DNA of 51,605 nt from an uncultured Porphyromonadaceae bacterium (GCA_902489275.1 CABTZK010000012.1:1-51605); one strand, 5' to 3'; numbered from the stretch's first letter, positions 33,679 through 42,292 are shown. Notes: a model not told the origin generated them from the letters alone. Numbers and translations are program-made.

Positions 33679-34560
33679 ATGAAAGGCATCGTTCTTGCAG
33701 GCGGTTCAGGCACGCGCCTTTACCCCATCACAAAAGGCATCTCAAAGCAACTTGTCCCCATCTACGACAAGCCCATGGTCTACTATCCCATCTCGGTGCT
33801 CATGCTGGCTGGAATCCGCGAAATTCTCATCATTTCCACCCCGCATGACTTGCCGCTCTTCAAGCGCCTGCTTGGCGATGGCAAGGAGTTGGGAGTGAGA
33901 TTCTGCTATGCCGAGCAGCCTCGCCCCGAGGGGCTCGCCCAGGCATTCATCATCGGCAAGGAGTTCGTTGGCAGCGAGGATGTGTGCCTTGTGCTTGGTG
34001 ACAATATCTTTTATGGTCAAAGTTTTACCCAGATGCTGGTCGACTCTGTGACGAGAACTAAAGTGACGGGTCAGTCCACCATCTATGCCTACCACGTGAA
34101 AGACCCCGAGCGCTTTGGCGTGGTGGCGTTCGACGCTCACGGCAAAGCCCTCAGCATTGAGGAGAAACCCCGCCAGCCCCAGTCGAATTTTGCGGTCACA
34201 GGGCTTTATTTCTATCCCAACGACGTTGTGGATGTGGCTCAGGGCATCAAGCCATCGCCGCGCGGCGAGCTTGAGATTACCTCGGTCAACAACTACTACT
34301 TGAAGCAAAACCGCATCTATGTCCAGACGCTTGGCCGTGGGTTTGCATGGCTGGACACGGGTACAGCCGAGAGCATGAGCGACGCCAGCAATTTCATTCA
34401 AACCATTGTGAAGCGCCAAGGCGTGCAAGTGGCCGCTTTGGAGGAAATCTCGTTCCGCAAGGGCTGGATTACGGTGGAACAACTCATGGCGCTTGCCCAG
34501 CCCATGGAGAAAAACCTTTATGGTCAATACCTGCTCAACTTGGCTAAAAATGGCATGTAG
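33679..34560 (+). CDS. rmlA: glucose-1-phosphate thymidylyltransferase
   Basis: Makes dTDP-glucose from dTTP and glucose 1-phosphate, feeding RmlB. The 293-residue length is standard. Motifs: LAGGSGTRLYPITKGISKQLVPIYDKPMV (residues 6-34) for nucleotide binding, EQPRPEGLAQAFIIG near 80, LVLGDNIFYG near 105 and EEKPRQPQSNFAVTGLYFY near 160. rmlC and rmlD are absent here, so the product does not go to rhamnose in this cluster. Its end overlaps the first cupin gene by 11 bp. Confidence 0.96.
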   Translation: MKGIVLAGGSGTRLYPITKGISKQLVPIYDKPMVYYPISVLMLAGIREILIISTPHDLPLFKRLLGDGKELGVRFCYAEQPRPEGLAQAFIIGKEFVGSEDVCLVLGDNIFYGQSFTQMLVDSVTRTKVTGQSTIYAYHVKDPERFGVVAFDAHGKALSIEEKPRQPQSNFAVTGLYFYPNDVVDVAQGIKPSPRGELEITSVNNYYLKQNRIYVQTLGRGFAWLDTGTAESMSDASNFIQTIVKRQGVQVAALEEISFRKGWITVEQLMALAQPMEKNLYGQYLLNLAKNGM

Positions 34561-34957
34561 AGAACCAGAAATCATCAACTTGCCCAAGATCACCGATCCG
34601 CGCGGCAATCTCTCGATTATTGAGGGTACTCATGAAGTGCCTTTCGAGATTAAACGTGTTTATTGGATTTATGACGTGCCGGGAGGAATGTGCCGCTACG
34701 GTCATGCTTTCAAGACGCAAGAAGAGTTTATCGTGGCCCTGTCGGGCAGTTTCGATGTGGTGCTCAACGATGGAATGACCGAGAAACGGTATCATTTGGC
34801 CCGGAGCTACTATGGTCTCTATCTCCCGCCCATGACGTGGCGAACGATCAACAACTTCTCGACCAACTCGGTCGTCTATGTCCTTTCGAGCCAGCCTTAT
34901 GACCCAGAAGACTATATTGAAGATTTTGAGGAATTTAAACGCATGAAAAATGGATGA
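34550..34957 (+). CDS. FdtA/WxcM-like cupin, first copy (altered active-site motif)
   Basis: The 135-residue cupin starts at the ATG at 34550, which overlaps the rmlA end. It has the family opening (LPKITDPRGNLSIIEGTHEVPFEIKRVYWIYDVPGG), but the paired-histidine motif HAHK is HAFK here (His52, Phe54). FdtA-type enzymes shift the keto group of dTDP-4-keto-6-deoxyglucose from C4 to C3 and rely on both histidines. This copy may be inactive, have changed specificity, or act with the second copy. It overlaps that gene by 8 bp. Confidence 0.85.
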   Translation: MACREPEIINLPKITDPRGNLSIIEGTHEVPFEIKRVYWIYDVPGGMCRYGHAFKTQEEFIVALSGSFDVVLNDGMTEKRYHLARSYYGLYLPPMTWRTINNFSTNSVVYVLSSQPYDPEDYIEDFEEFKRMKNG

Positions 34958-35393
34958 GTCACGCTCTCTCCAGATGTCGAGTATCGGCCAGTGTAAAGTC
35001 ATCGCTTTGCCAAAGCATCATCACGCCAATGGCAACCTCACGGTGGTGGAGGATAGTCGTGAGATTCCATTCAAAATCAAGCGTACCTACTATCTTTATG
35101 ACATCCCTGGGGGCGAGGAGCGAGGGGGCCATGCCCACAAAGTTCTCTTTCAGTTCATGGTGGCCATCAGCGGCAGCTTCGATGTCACGATCGACGATGG
35201 CGCGTGCCGCCGCACGATCACGCTGAATCGCCCTTATCAAGGCCTGCTCATCGCTCCTGGCATTTGGAGCACCTTAGATAACTTTTCCTCGGGTTCAGTT
35301 TGCGCTGTCTTGGCATCGGCGTTTTATGACGAGAGTGACTATGTGCGCAATTATGACGAATTTCTTCAGCTCACCGCAAACAAAAGAAAATAA
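34950..35393 (+). CDS. dTDP-4-keto-6-deoxyglucose 3,4-ketoisomerase (FdtA/QdtA-type cupin), second copy
   Basis: The 147-residue cupin has an intact GGHAHK motif (His61, His63) and the usual NGNLTVVEDSREIPFKIKRTYYLYDIPGG and NFSSGSVCAVLASAFYDESDYVRNYDEF segments. It should convert dTDP-4-keto-6-deoxyglucose to the 3-keto isomer used by the aminotransferase 6 bp downstream. Whether the product has the galacto (FdtA) or gluco (QdtA) configuration cannot be told by eye. It is about 40% identical by inspection to the copy upstream. Starting at the later ATG (34974) is possible. Confidence 0.9.
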   Translation: MDESRSLQMSSIGQCKVIALPKHHHANGNLTVVEDSREIPFKIKRTYYLYDIPGGEERGGHAHKVLFQFMVAISGSFDVTIDDGACRRTITLNRPYQGLLIAPGIWSTLDNFSSGSVCAVLASAFYDESDYVRNYDEFLQLTANKRK

Positions 35394-35399
35394 CGCCAC

Positions 35400-36527
35400 A
35401 TGAAGCATTTCCCTTTTTGCGACTTGAAACGAGTGCACAACCCCATGATGGGCGAGCTCAAAGCAGCGGCTTGCAGCGTGATTGAGTCGGGTCGCTACTT
35501 GCATGGCGAGCAGACGGAACTTCTTGAGCGAGAGGTGGCTGCACTGTGCCAGGTCAACCACTGCGTGGCCGTGAGCAATGGCCTCGATGCCCTGCGGCTC
35601 ATCATTCGCGCCTACAAGGAAATGGGCGTTTTCCACAATGGCGACAAGGTGATTGTCCCTGCCAACACCTATGTGGCCAGCGTCCTTGCTGTGAGCGACA
35701 ACTTGCTTGACCCCTGCCTGTGCGAGCCGCGAGAGGACACCATGAACTTGGACTCAAGAGAATTTGAGCGGCTCATCTCGCCTGCCGTCAAGGCCGTGAT
35801 GCCTGTTCATCTTTATGGAACTCCTTGCTGGGACAAGCGGCTCATGGAGGTGGCGCGTCGCAATGGCTTGAAGGTGATCGAGGATAACGCGCAGGCCATA
35901 GGCGCAAAATCAAGTGTTCCCGGGCTAAATGGAACGAGGGTCACGGGCAGCTTGGGCCACGCGGCGGGCATGAGCTTCTATCCCACGAAGAACCTGGGTG
36001 CTTTAGGCGATGCAGGATGTGTCCTCACCAATGACGGTGAGCTGGCTCGTATCGTGCGAGCACTGGCCAATTATGGTGCCGACCGCCGCTATCACAACAT
36101 TTACCAGGGGCTGAATTGTCGCATCGACGAAATGCAAGCCGCTATGCTGCGGGTGAAAATGAGCCATCTCGGGGAGGAAAATCTTCGTCGCAATGCCGTG
36201 GCGAGAGCCTATGGCGAACACATTCATCACCCGCTGGTGAAGACCCCGGAAATCTTTAGCGATATGACCCAAGTGTGGCACCAGTATGTTGTCAGAGCCA
36301 AGAGTCGAGATCGGTTCCGCGACTATCTCCAACAGCATGGAGTGGAGACCGATATCCATTATGCCACACCGCCCCATTTGCAGCCCTGCTACCGCTCTTT
36401 GAGCAGTTGCGCGCTACCCGTTACCGAGGCCCTGGCTGGCGAGGTGGTTTCTTTGCCCATCGCCTTCCCCATCACAGCAAGTGACGCTCGGGAAATCGCC
36501 CAAATCATCAACAATTTTCAAGGCTAA
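35400..36527 (+). CDS. dTDP-3-keto-6-deoxyhexose transaminase (FdtB/QdtB-type, DegT family)
   Basis: PLP-dependent sugar aminotransferase of 375 residues that would make dTDP-3-amino-3,6-dideoxyhexose. Seen: VSNGLDALRLIIRAY near residue 58, NTYVASVLAVSDNLL near 96, EDNAQAIGAKS near 161 and the Schiff-base lysine Lys197 in FYPTKNLGALGDAG. GLNCRIDEMQAAMLR is the DegT-family dimer segment. Position right after FdtA-like genes supports the C3 role. The acetyltransferase that would finish Fuc3NAc or Qui3NAc is not in the window. Confidence 0.92.
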   Translation: MKHFPFCDLKRVHNPMMGELKAAACSVIESGRYLHGEQTELLEREVAALCQVNHCVAVSNGLDALRLIIRAYKEMGVFHNGDKVIVPANTYVASVLAVSDNLLDPCLCEPREDTMNLDSREFERLISPAVKAVMPVHLYGTPCWDKRLMEVARRNGLKVIEDNAQAIGAKSSVPGLNGTRVTGSLGHAAGMSFYPTKNLGALGDAGCVLTNDGELARIVRALANYGADRRYHNIYQGLNCRIDEMQAAMLRVKMSHLGEENLRRNAVARAYGEHIHHPLVKTPEIFSDMTQVWHQYVVRAKSRDRFRDYLQQHGVETDIHYATPPHLQPCYRSLSSCALPVTEALAGEVVSLPIAFPITASDAREIAQIINNFQG

Positions 36528-37367
36528 ATGAACACGCATTTAACACACTCGCCCGCTCCAATCGGGATTTTTGACTCGGGCTTTGGTGGATTGTCAATCC
36601 TGCGCGAAATACGCAAGGCATTGCCCAAGTATGACTATATTTTTATTGGCGACAATGCCCGTGCGCCCTACGGAAACCGATCGTTCCATCTCGTGTATGA
36701 ATTCACCAAGCAATGTGTCGACCACTTGTTCAGCCAAGGCTGCAACCTGGTCATCCTGGCTTGCAACACGGCATCGGCCAAGGCGCTGCGGAGCATCCAG
36801 CAGCGCGATTTGCCCATCGTTGATCCCACGCGCCGGGTGCTGGGCGTCATCAGGCCCACGGTTGAGCAAGTGGGTCTCCTCAGCAAGACAGGGCACATCG
36901 GCGTGTTTGGCACGCCAGGCACCATCCAAAGCCAAAGCTACAATATCGAGATCGCGAAATTGCATCCCGGCTTCAAGGTCTACGGCCACGCCTGCCCCAT
37001 GTGGGTCCCCCTGGTGGAGAATCGCGAAAGCGAGGGCGATGGCGCCGATTATTTTGTGAAAAAGGACATCGACGCTTTGTTGAGCATGAGTCCCGATATC
37101 GACACGGTCATCTTGGGATGCACCCACTATCCCTTGCTGCTCAACAAAATCAGCAAATATATGCCTCGGGATATTCACGTGATTGCCCAAGGCACGATCG
37201 TGGCCGAAAGTCTCAAGGACTATTTGCGCCGACATCCCGAAATGGAGCGCAAGTGCTCTCATGGCGGCACGTGCGCCTACTGCACGACCGAGGAAGTCGA
37301 GAAATTCTCAAGCATGGCCTCGGTATTTGTTAATGAGGAAGTGCAAGCGCGCCACGTCGTCCTGTGA
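36528..37367 (+). CDS. murI: glutamate racemase
   Basis: Makes D-glutamate for peptidoglycan. The 279-residue protein has IGIFDSGFGGLSILREI (residue 13), the IGDNARAPYGNRS substrate loop near 41, the first catalytic Cys in LACNTASAKAL near 83 and the second in LGCTHYPLLL near 202. Its ATG directly abuts the stop of the aminotransferase gene (TAA-ATG), so it is co-translated with the sugar genes. The C-terminal CSHGGTCAYCTTEEVEKF tail is somewhat longer than in some homologues. Confidence 0.95.
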   Translation: MNTHLTHSPAPIGIFDSGFGGLSILREIRKALPKYDYIFIGDNARAPYGNRSFHLVYEFTKQCVDHLFSQGCNLVILACNTASAKALRSIQQRDLPIVDPTRRVLGVIRPTVEQVGLLSKTGHIGVFGTPGTIQSQSYNIEIAKLHPGFKVYGHACPMWVPLVENRESEGDGADYFVKKDIDALLSMSPDIDTVILGCTHYPLLLNKISKYMPRDIHVIAQGTIVAESLKDYLRRHPEMERKCSHGGTCAYCTTEEVEKFSSMASVFVNEEVQARHVVL

Positions 37368-37390
37368 CAAACTGCAAGTGGAGTTTGTTA
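37365..37390 (+). other. stem-loop at the murI stop codon
   Basis: TGACAAACT (37365-37373) and AGTTTGTTA (37382-37390) can form a 9-bp stem with one G-U pair. The stem includes the stop codon. No T-run follows; it may mark the operon end weakly. Confidence 0.4.
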
Positions 37391-37437
37391 TAACTGAAAT
37401 GAACTTTGCGTGGGGCGGCGAGAATTTTTAGGCCATA

Positions 37438-37862
37438 GTGAAGATTCCACACCATAGTATTTATCTATATACTACGACACGCAGCGGGCGGCTCGCCTGG
37501 GTACATTCTTTGACATTCCCGAAAATCATACCAGTGAAAACAAGGCAGGCTGAACAAGCAGCGATGGGATTAGGCAGGTCGTTTTTCGACCCCTCGTTTG
37601 CGGAGTTTAGGCCCACCAACACCCCGTATATTGGTTTCATGAGCTCAGATACCTGAACGCAATTCAGGGGCTTCAGTACTTGAACACGGTCAGTGTGACC
37701 GACATGAGCTTCACGTTTGCCGGGTGTAGCAGGTTAGGAGCCATTGATGTCTCGACGCTTCAAACGGCTAATGTGACGAAAGTGGGGTCAAAGTTTCAAA
37801 ACTGTGCTGGCTTGGCTGTTCTTGACGTGCAGAGTTTCAATACAGCCAATGTGGCGGCTTAG
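37438..37862 (+). pseudogene. remnant of a BspA-type leucine-rich-repeat surface protein
   Basis: The first part ends with SFFDPSFAEFRPTNTPY, a segment that precedes the repeats in BspA/DUF285 proteins. The frame then breaks: CCGTATATTGG reads as PY-IG and stops at 37656. Removing one TA gives PYWFHELRYLNAIQGLQYLNT, continuous with the second frame (VTDMSFTFAGCSRLGAIDVSTLQTANVTK...FNTANVAA), which stops at 37862. So a 2-base insertion near 37629-37632 and loss of both ends explain the remains. Its 3' end overlaps the TPR gene's stop. About 1.5 LRR units are left. Confidence 0.75.
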
Positions 37863-38140
37863 GGATTATAGTAGTCCTTACTGTAATAATCCATAATTTC
37901 CTTGGCGGTGTCATAGGCCTTGGCGGCTGGGCCGTCGGGCTGCAATTCCATGGCATGGAGGTAGCACGTCATGGCTTTGCCCCATTGGCTCATTTGCCGG
38001 TAGGCGTTGCCTCTCAAATAGTAGATCTCGGCCATTTCCGGACGGTCTTCAGCAGCCTCAATCCACTCTTGCGTAGCGCTGATCACGTTGTCGCTTTCAC
38101 TATTGGTCAGTAGTTTCTTGATTTCTTCTAAATTTTTCAT
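37859..38140 (-). CDS. small TPR-type protein
   Basis: The product from the ATG at 38140 is 93 residues. It is helical with two tetratricopeptide-like units: AEIYYLRGNAYRQMSQWGKAMTCYLHAMELQP (about residues 37-68) and PAAKAYDTAKEIMDYYSKDYY after it. Such modules bind other proteins; the partner is unknown. A longer form from a TTG at 38161 is less likely. It diverges from the amidase gene, and its end meets the BspA-like remnant. Confidence 0.82.
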   Translation of the reverse strand: MKNLEEIKKLLTNSESDNVISATQEWIEAAEDRPEMAEIYYLRGNAYRQMSQWGKAMTCYLHAMELQPDGPAAKAYDTAKEIMDYYSKDYYNP

Positions 38141-38147
38141 TAATTTT
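38140..38147 (+). promoter_or_regulatory. -7 box of the amidase gene
   Basis: TAATTTTG matches TAnnTTTG; leader of about 75 nt to the ATG at 38226. It overlaps the start codon of the divergent TPR gene. Confidence 0.5.
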
Positions 38148-38225
38148 GCACGATTTTTCAAGTGTAAAATTAATGATTATTGGTGAGATTTATAGCATGA
38201 AAGTGCCATAAATTTCAGTATTTCG

Positions 38226-39068
38226 ATGAAATTTTCACGACATATCACGTTACTGCCCCTCATGCTGCTCACAATTGCCGCATTTAACGCTTGCGATAGC
38301 GACAAGTTGCGCAATGGCGAAGACTTATCGACAATAGAGCAGATGGGCAGCGTGGCCGATACCAAGGCGCTGGCTGACAGCGATACACTGGTTGTTGACA
38401 CCATCAAATCTAATCCTGACACGATTGTTGCCGTGCCCATAGAGAAAACTGACACGTTGAGGTTCGAGAATAAGGAGATGGAAGGCTGCGACACGGCTTT
38501 CAGCCTGAATGAGGTGAAAGAAGTGCTCAAAAATGGATATGAGCGCGTCGATACCACACGCAAGGTCGATGTCATTATTGTGCACTCGTCGCACTACACG
38601 GGCAAGGACACTTTTAGCGTGAAAGGTGTCATCAGCCTTTATCGCCGCTATGGGGTAAGTGCCCACTATCTCATTGATCGTGAGGGGCACGTCATCAATT
38701 TGGTTAACGAGAATGACGTTTCCTTCCATGCAGGCGAGAGCATCTTGCCCGCCAACCCATCACGCAAGCGCTTGAATTCATGCTCGATTGGGATTGAAGT
38801 CATCAGCACCAAGGCAGATGCGCCCACCGAGGCGCAATATGCCGCTCTGGAACAGTTGATTGCTGGCATCAGGACACGGCACGGCATCCAGTACATCTAC
38901 CGGCACAGCGATGTGGCGCCTGGCCGCAAGGACGACCCCTGGAGTTTTGACTGGGAGGGCTTCTTAGGGCGCATTAACTGGCGCAACCCCGACCCCATAC
39001 CGGTGAAATCCATTGATGTGAACGAGGAGGTCGACAGGATGATTGGCATTGCCGTTGCCCAGCAATAA
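38226..39068 (+). CDS. lipoprotein N-acetylmuramoyl-L-alanine amidase (Amidase_2/PGRP type)
   Basis: The 280-residue product has a lipobox signal (LLTIAAFNAC, Cys23), a polar linker and a zinc amidase domain from about residue 115. IIVHSSHY holds the first zinc His, VSAHYLIDREGHVINLV near 141, NSCSIGIEVIS near 179 and YIYRHSDVAPGRKDDPW (second His and the Asp/Lys region) near 218. It should cut the lactyl-peptide bond in peptidoglycan, anchored in the outer membrane. It faces cinA with a 14-bp gap. Confidence 0.9.
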   Translation: MKFSRHITLLPLMLLTIAAFNACDSDKLRNGEDLSTIEQMGSVADTKALADSDTLVVDTIKSNPDTIVAVPIEKTDTLRFENKEMEGCDTAFSLNEVKEVLKNGYERVDTTRKVDVIIVHSSHYTGKDTFSVKGVISLYRRYGVSAHYLIDREGHVINLVNENDVSFHAGESILPANPSRKRLNSCSIGIEVISTKADAPTEAQYAALEQLIAGIRTRHGIQYIYRHSDVAPGRKDDPWSFDWEGFLGRINWRNPDPIPVKSIDVNEEVDRMIGIAVAQQ

Positions 39069-39082
39069 CAGCAACTATTTCG

Positions 39083-40336
39083 CTATCTTTTCTTTCTTTG
39101 AAGCAGTTGCCCCAGCAGCATTTTCAATGCCTCGGTCGTGGCACGGTTGATGACGCGGTTGCGGTCACCTGGCAGGTGACAGCATTGTGTAACCGTCTTG
39201 TCGCCACACCGGGCAGCCATCCACACGGTGCCCACCGGTTTCCCTGGAACAGCTCCTCCAGGGCCGGCGATGCCCGAAGTGGAGACTGCGCAATCGGCTC
39301 CCGTCACACGGCAAGCGCCTTCGGCCATTTGACGCACAACAGGCTCGCTCACCACGCCGTGGGCAATGATGTCGGCGGTCGCCACACCGAGCACGTGCTC
39401 TTTCACCGCATTGGCATAGGAGACCACCCCACCCAAGAAATAGTCGCTGCTACCCGCGACTTGAGTGATGACGTGGGCAATATTGCCGCCCGTGCAGCTT
39501 TCGGCCGTTGCCATGGTGAGGCGCTGGGCACGCAATTCATCGCCCACAATCTCGGCTAAGGTCTTGTCTTCGTCACAGACGATGAGCGCTCCCAGGATGT
39601 CGTGGAGTTGCTGGCTGTAGCGGTCCATGTCGGAGTTGATTTGCGCGGCATCGGTCAAAGAGCCCGAAAGACGCAAGCGAATCACTCCGCCTTGCGGCAG
39701 GTAGGCCAAGTGCAAGTATTCAGGCAGGCTGCGCTCAAATTCATTCAGCCTCATGGCCAAGGCCGACTCGATGATGCCGATGATGATAAAGGTGCGGTGC
39801 TCGATGTGTTCGTTGCTGTTGAACGTTTTGACGAGTTGGGGAATAACCGCCCGCTGCATCATCGTTTCGGTCTCGTGGGGCACGCCTGGCATGGCGACGA
39901 GGACTTTCCCATGGTGCTCGAACCACATGATGGGCGCTGTGCCCACTTCGTTTTGAATCACCGTGCACGACGAGGGCACCATGGCTTGCGTGGCCGTGTA
40001 GGCGTTCAGCGCGAGACCGCGCTTTTCCATGACTTTGGCCACATTGGCGGCTGTCGCCTCGTCGTAGGTCAGCTCGCCGCCAAAATAGCGGCACAGGGCG
40101 GATTTCGTGATGTCGTCCTTGGTAGGACCCAGGCCGCCTGTCATGAGTACCACATCGGTCTGCGCAAAAGCCTCGTCAATGGCGTGCGAAATCTCGTTGG
40201 CGTCATCGGCAATCACATGCACGTTTTTCACGTCCCAGCCAAGCGGGGTCAGGTGGCGGGCAATCCAGCCCGAATTGGTGTCGGTGACTTGCCCGATGAG
40301 CAATTCGTCACCGATAACGATAATTGAGTATTTCAT
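39083..40336 (-). CDS. cinA: CinA family protein (nicotinamide-nucleotide amidohydrolase type)
   Basis: The 417-residue product from the ATG at 40336 has an N-terminal molybdopterin-binding-like domain (GDELLIGQVTDTNSGWIARHL near residue 10, TGGLGPTKDDITKSAL near 67) and a C-terminal CinA/PncC domain (TAESCTGGNIAHVITQVAGSSDYF near 274, SGIAGPGGAVPGKPVGTVW near 360). The family recycles NMN and ADP-ribose-type products; the competence link is only partly general. The frame is open further 5', but the ATG at 40336 matches the family start (MKYSIIVIGDEL). Confidence 0.93.
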   Translation of the reverse strand: MKYSIIVIGDELLIGQVTDTNSGWIARHLTPLGWDVKNVHVIADDANEISHAIDEAFAQTDVVLMTGGLGPTKDDITKSALCRYFGGELTYDEATAANVAKVMEKRGLALNAYTATQAMVPSSCTVIQNEVGTAPIMWFEHHGKVLVAMPGVPHETETMMQRAVIPQLVKTFNSNEHIEHRTFIIIGIIESALAMRLNEFERSLPEYLHLAYLPQGGVIRLRLSGSLTDAAQINSDMDRYSQQLHDILGALIVCDEDKTLAEIVGDELRAQRLTMATAESCTGGNIAHVITQVAGSSDYFLGGVVSYANAVKEHVLGVATADIIAHGVVSEPVVRQMAEGACRVTGADCAVSTSGIAGPGGAVPGKPVGTVWMAARCGDKTVTQCCHLPGDRNRVINRATTEALKMLLGQLLQRKKR

Positions 40337-40374
40337 CGCTGAACACAGAATATTGATAGTGCGTAAAAATAGGC

Positions 40375-41391
40375 TTAAATCACCACTCGGGCAAAGGGAG
40401 GAGCCGCGAGGTCGCAAAACTGGCTGTCAAGATACTTGAAGTAGCCCGTCACGGCAATCATGGCAGCATTGTCGGTGGTGAAAAGCCGCTTGGGAATGAA
40501 TGCCTTGATATGGTGCCGGTCGGCATACTGCTGAACGGCATTGCGCACCCCCGAGTTTGCGCTCACGCCGCCCCCAATGGCGATAGTTTTGACTCCAGTG
40601 GCCTTGATGGCCTTTGAAAACTTGTCCATGAGAATGTCGATGATGGTCTTTTGCAGCGATGCGGCCAAGTCGGCCTTGTTGTCCTCGATGAAGTTAGGAT
40701 GAAGTTTGAGCTCATCGCGCAAGGTGTAGAGAAACGAGGTTTTCAGCCCGCTGAAGCTATAGTTGTAGCCCTCGACGTGGGGTTTTGCGAATTTGAACCG
40801 CTGTGGGTTTCCCTGGGCGGCGAGACGGTCGATCACGGGACCTCCAGGGTAGGGTAGGCCCATGGTTTTGGCGCACTTGTCGAAAGCCTCTCCAGCGGCA
40901 TCGTCGATGGTTTGCCCGATGACCTCCATGTCATTGGGAGCATTCACTTGGATGATTTGTGAATTCCCGCCAGAGACGAGAAGGCACAGGTAGGGGAACT
41001 CGGGGACTTCGCTATCCTCATTTTCCTTGATAAAATGCGACAGCACGTGGCCGTGCAGATGGTTCACGTCCACGAGGGGGATGCCGAGCGCCAGCGCCAG
41101 TCCTTTGGCAAAGGAAGTGCCCACGTGGAGCGACCCCGGCAAGCCGGGGCCGCGGGTGAAAGCGATGGCGCTGATTTCTTTTTTGTCGATGCCTGCCTGC
41201 CTGATGGCCTCGCTCACGACAGGAACGATGTTTTGCTGGTGGGCGCGGCTGGCCAGCTCGGGGACAACCCCGCCGTAGGCTTCGTGCACCTTTTGACTGG
41301 CAATGACATTCGATTTCAAGATGCCGTCTTGAATGATGGCAGCCGAAGTGTCGTCGCACGAGGATTCAATACCTAATATAATCGTACTCAT
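40375..41391 (-). CDS. tsaD: tRNA t6A37 threonylcarbamoyltransferase catalytic subunit
   Basis: Transfers threonylcarbamoyl to A37 of ANN-decoding tRNAs. The 338-residue product from the ATG at 41391 has the Kae1/TsaD start (STIILGIESSCDDTSAAI), metal-binding VDVNHLHGHVLSHF near residue 105, LLVSGGNSQI near 132 and the C-terminal GGGVSANSGVRNAV near 268. TsaC, the supplier of threonylcarbamoyl-AMP, is encoded at 48971-49531. It lies 38 bp before cinA on the same strand. Confidence 0.96.
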   Translation of the reverse strand: MSTIILGIESSCDDTSAAIIQDGILKSNVIASQKVHEAYGGVVPELASRAHQQNIVPVVSEAIRQAGIDKKEISAIAFTRGPGLPGSLHVGTSFAKGLALALGIPLVDVNHLHGHVLSHFIKENEDSEVPEFPYLCLLVSGGNSQIIQVNAPNDMEVIGQTIDDAAGEAFDKCAKTMGLPYPGGPVIDRLAAQGNPQRFKFAKPHVEGYNYSFSGLKTSFLYTLRDELKLHPNFIEDNKADLAASLQKTIIDILMDKFSKAIKATGVKTIAIGGGVSANSGVRNAVQQYADRHHIKAFIPKRLFTTDNAAMIAVTGYFKYLDSQFCDLAAPPFARVVI

Positions 41392-41417
41392 AAACTTGAT
41401 TGGCAATTTTTACAGTG

Positions 41418-41425
41418 CAAAGTTA
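41418..41425 (-). promoter_or_regulatory. -7 box of tsaD
   Basis: Minus-strand TAACTTTG matches TAnnTTTG, 26 bp before the ATG. A TTTC lies 19 bp further upstream. Confidence 0.6.
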
Positions 41426-41481
41426 CACAAAAACAGGAAAGATAGAAAATCAAAGTCCCCTTGCCGCTTGGGTGGTGTCGT

Positions 41482-42129
41482 TCAGGTCATGACAAGCGTG
41501 CGAATGCCCGTGGCCAGACCGTAGGCCGACAAGATGAGAATCACAACGCCGATCACGATGTTGATTTTCCACAGGCTGCGGATGCTGAATTTTGACCGCA
41601 CGGCATTAACCCCATGGGTGATGACCCACCACCACGACAGGGCGCCTGCCACAATGAAGAGGTAGCCCAAGATGATGAATGGCCATCCCAAGGTGCTTGA
41701 CGGGAAACTGAAACGCGCGAAAAGCGGGATAATCAGGAAAACAATCAAGGGGTTTGACACGGTGAAAAGGAAGCCGGTAACCATATCCTGATAGTATGTC
41801 TCTTTTTTATCGGGATTGTCCTCGTAGGTTCTGTTAGCGGGATTCCGCTTGATGAGATAGATGCCGAAAAGCAGAAGAATAGCGCTGCCCACAACCTGGA
41901 GAATGTTTTGCTTGGCCTCAATGAAGTCAGTGACCATGGAGATGCCTACCCCTGTCAACAAGCAATAGAACAAATCGCTGATGGCAGCGCCGACACCCGT
42001 CCAGAAGCCCGCTTTTCGGCCCTTGTTGAGCGTGCGCTGCACACACAGGATGCCAATCGGCCCCATTGGGGCTGAAAGGATGACCCCAATCAAGAAACAG
42101 CCTATTAATGTTGATACAATTAACTCCAT
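41482..42129 (-). CDS. LysE-family exporter
   Basis: The 215-residue inner-membrane protein has six hydrophobic segments and LysE/RhtB features: APMGPIGILCVQRTLNKGRKAGFWTGVGAAISDLFY (residues about 20-55) and NPLIVFLIIPLF near 131. Relatives export amino acids or similar small molecules. The substrate is not predictable. A -7 box lies 25 bp upstream on the minus strand (42155-42162), and it appears monocistronic. Confidence 0.88.
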   Translation of the reverse strand: MELIVSTLIGCFLIGVILSAPMGPIGILCVQRTLNKGRKAGFWTGVGAAISDLFYCLLTGVGISMVTDFIEAKQNILQVVGSAILLLFGIYLIKRNPANRTYEDNPDKKETYYQDMVTGFLFTVSNPLIVFLIIPLFARFSFPSSTLGWPFIILGYLFIVAGALSWWWVITHGVNAVRSKFSIRSLWKINIVIGVVILILSAYGLATGIRTLVMT

Positions 42130-42154
42130 TGAACACCTGCATTGAAGCAGTGGG

Positions 42155-42162
42155 CAAAGTTA
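42155..42162 (-). promoter_or_regulatory. -7 box of the LysE-type gene
   Basis: Minus-strand TAACTTTG matches TAnnTTTG, 25 bp before the ATG. No good -33 TTTG. Confidence 0.5.
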
Positions 42163-42232
42163 CAAAAAATATTCTAAAAATTAACGATAGATGCGGCCTA
42201 TCGCCAAAATTAATATCATCTTTGTTTCGGGA

Positions 42233-42271
42233 CAAAAAGAACCGCCCGTGAAACGACGTTCTTGGGCGGTT
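42233..42271 (-). terminator. Rho-independent terminator after glnS
   Basis: AACCGCCC (42240-42247) and GGGCGGTT (42264-42271) are perfectly complementary. On the minus strand the stem is followed by CTTTTTGTC. It lies 22 bp past the glnS stop. Confidence 0.82.
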
Positions 42272-42292
42272 GCAGTATCATGTTTTCCCTCC

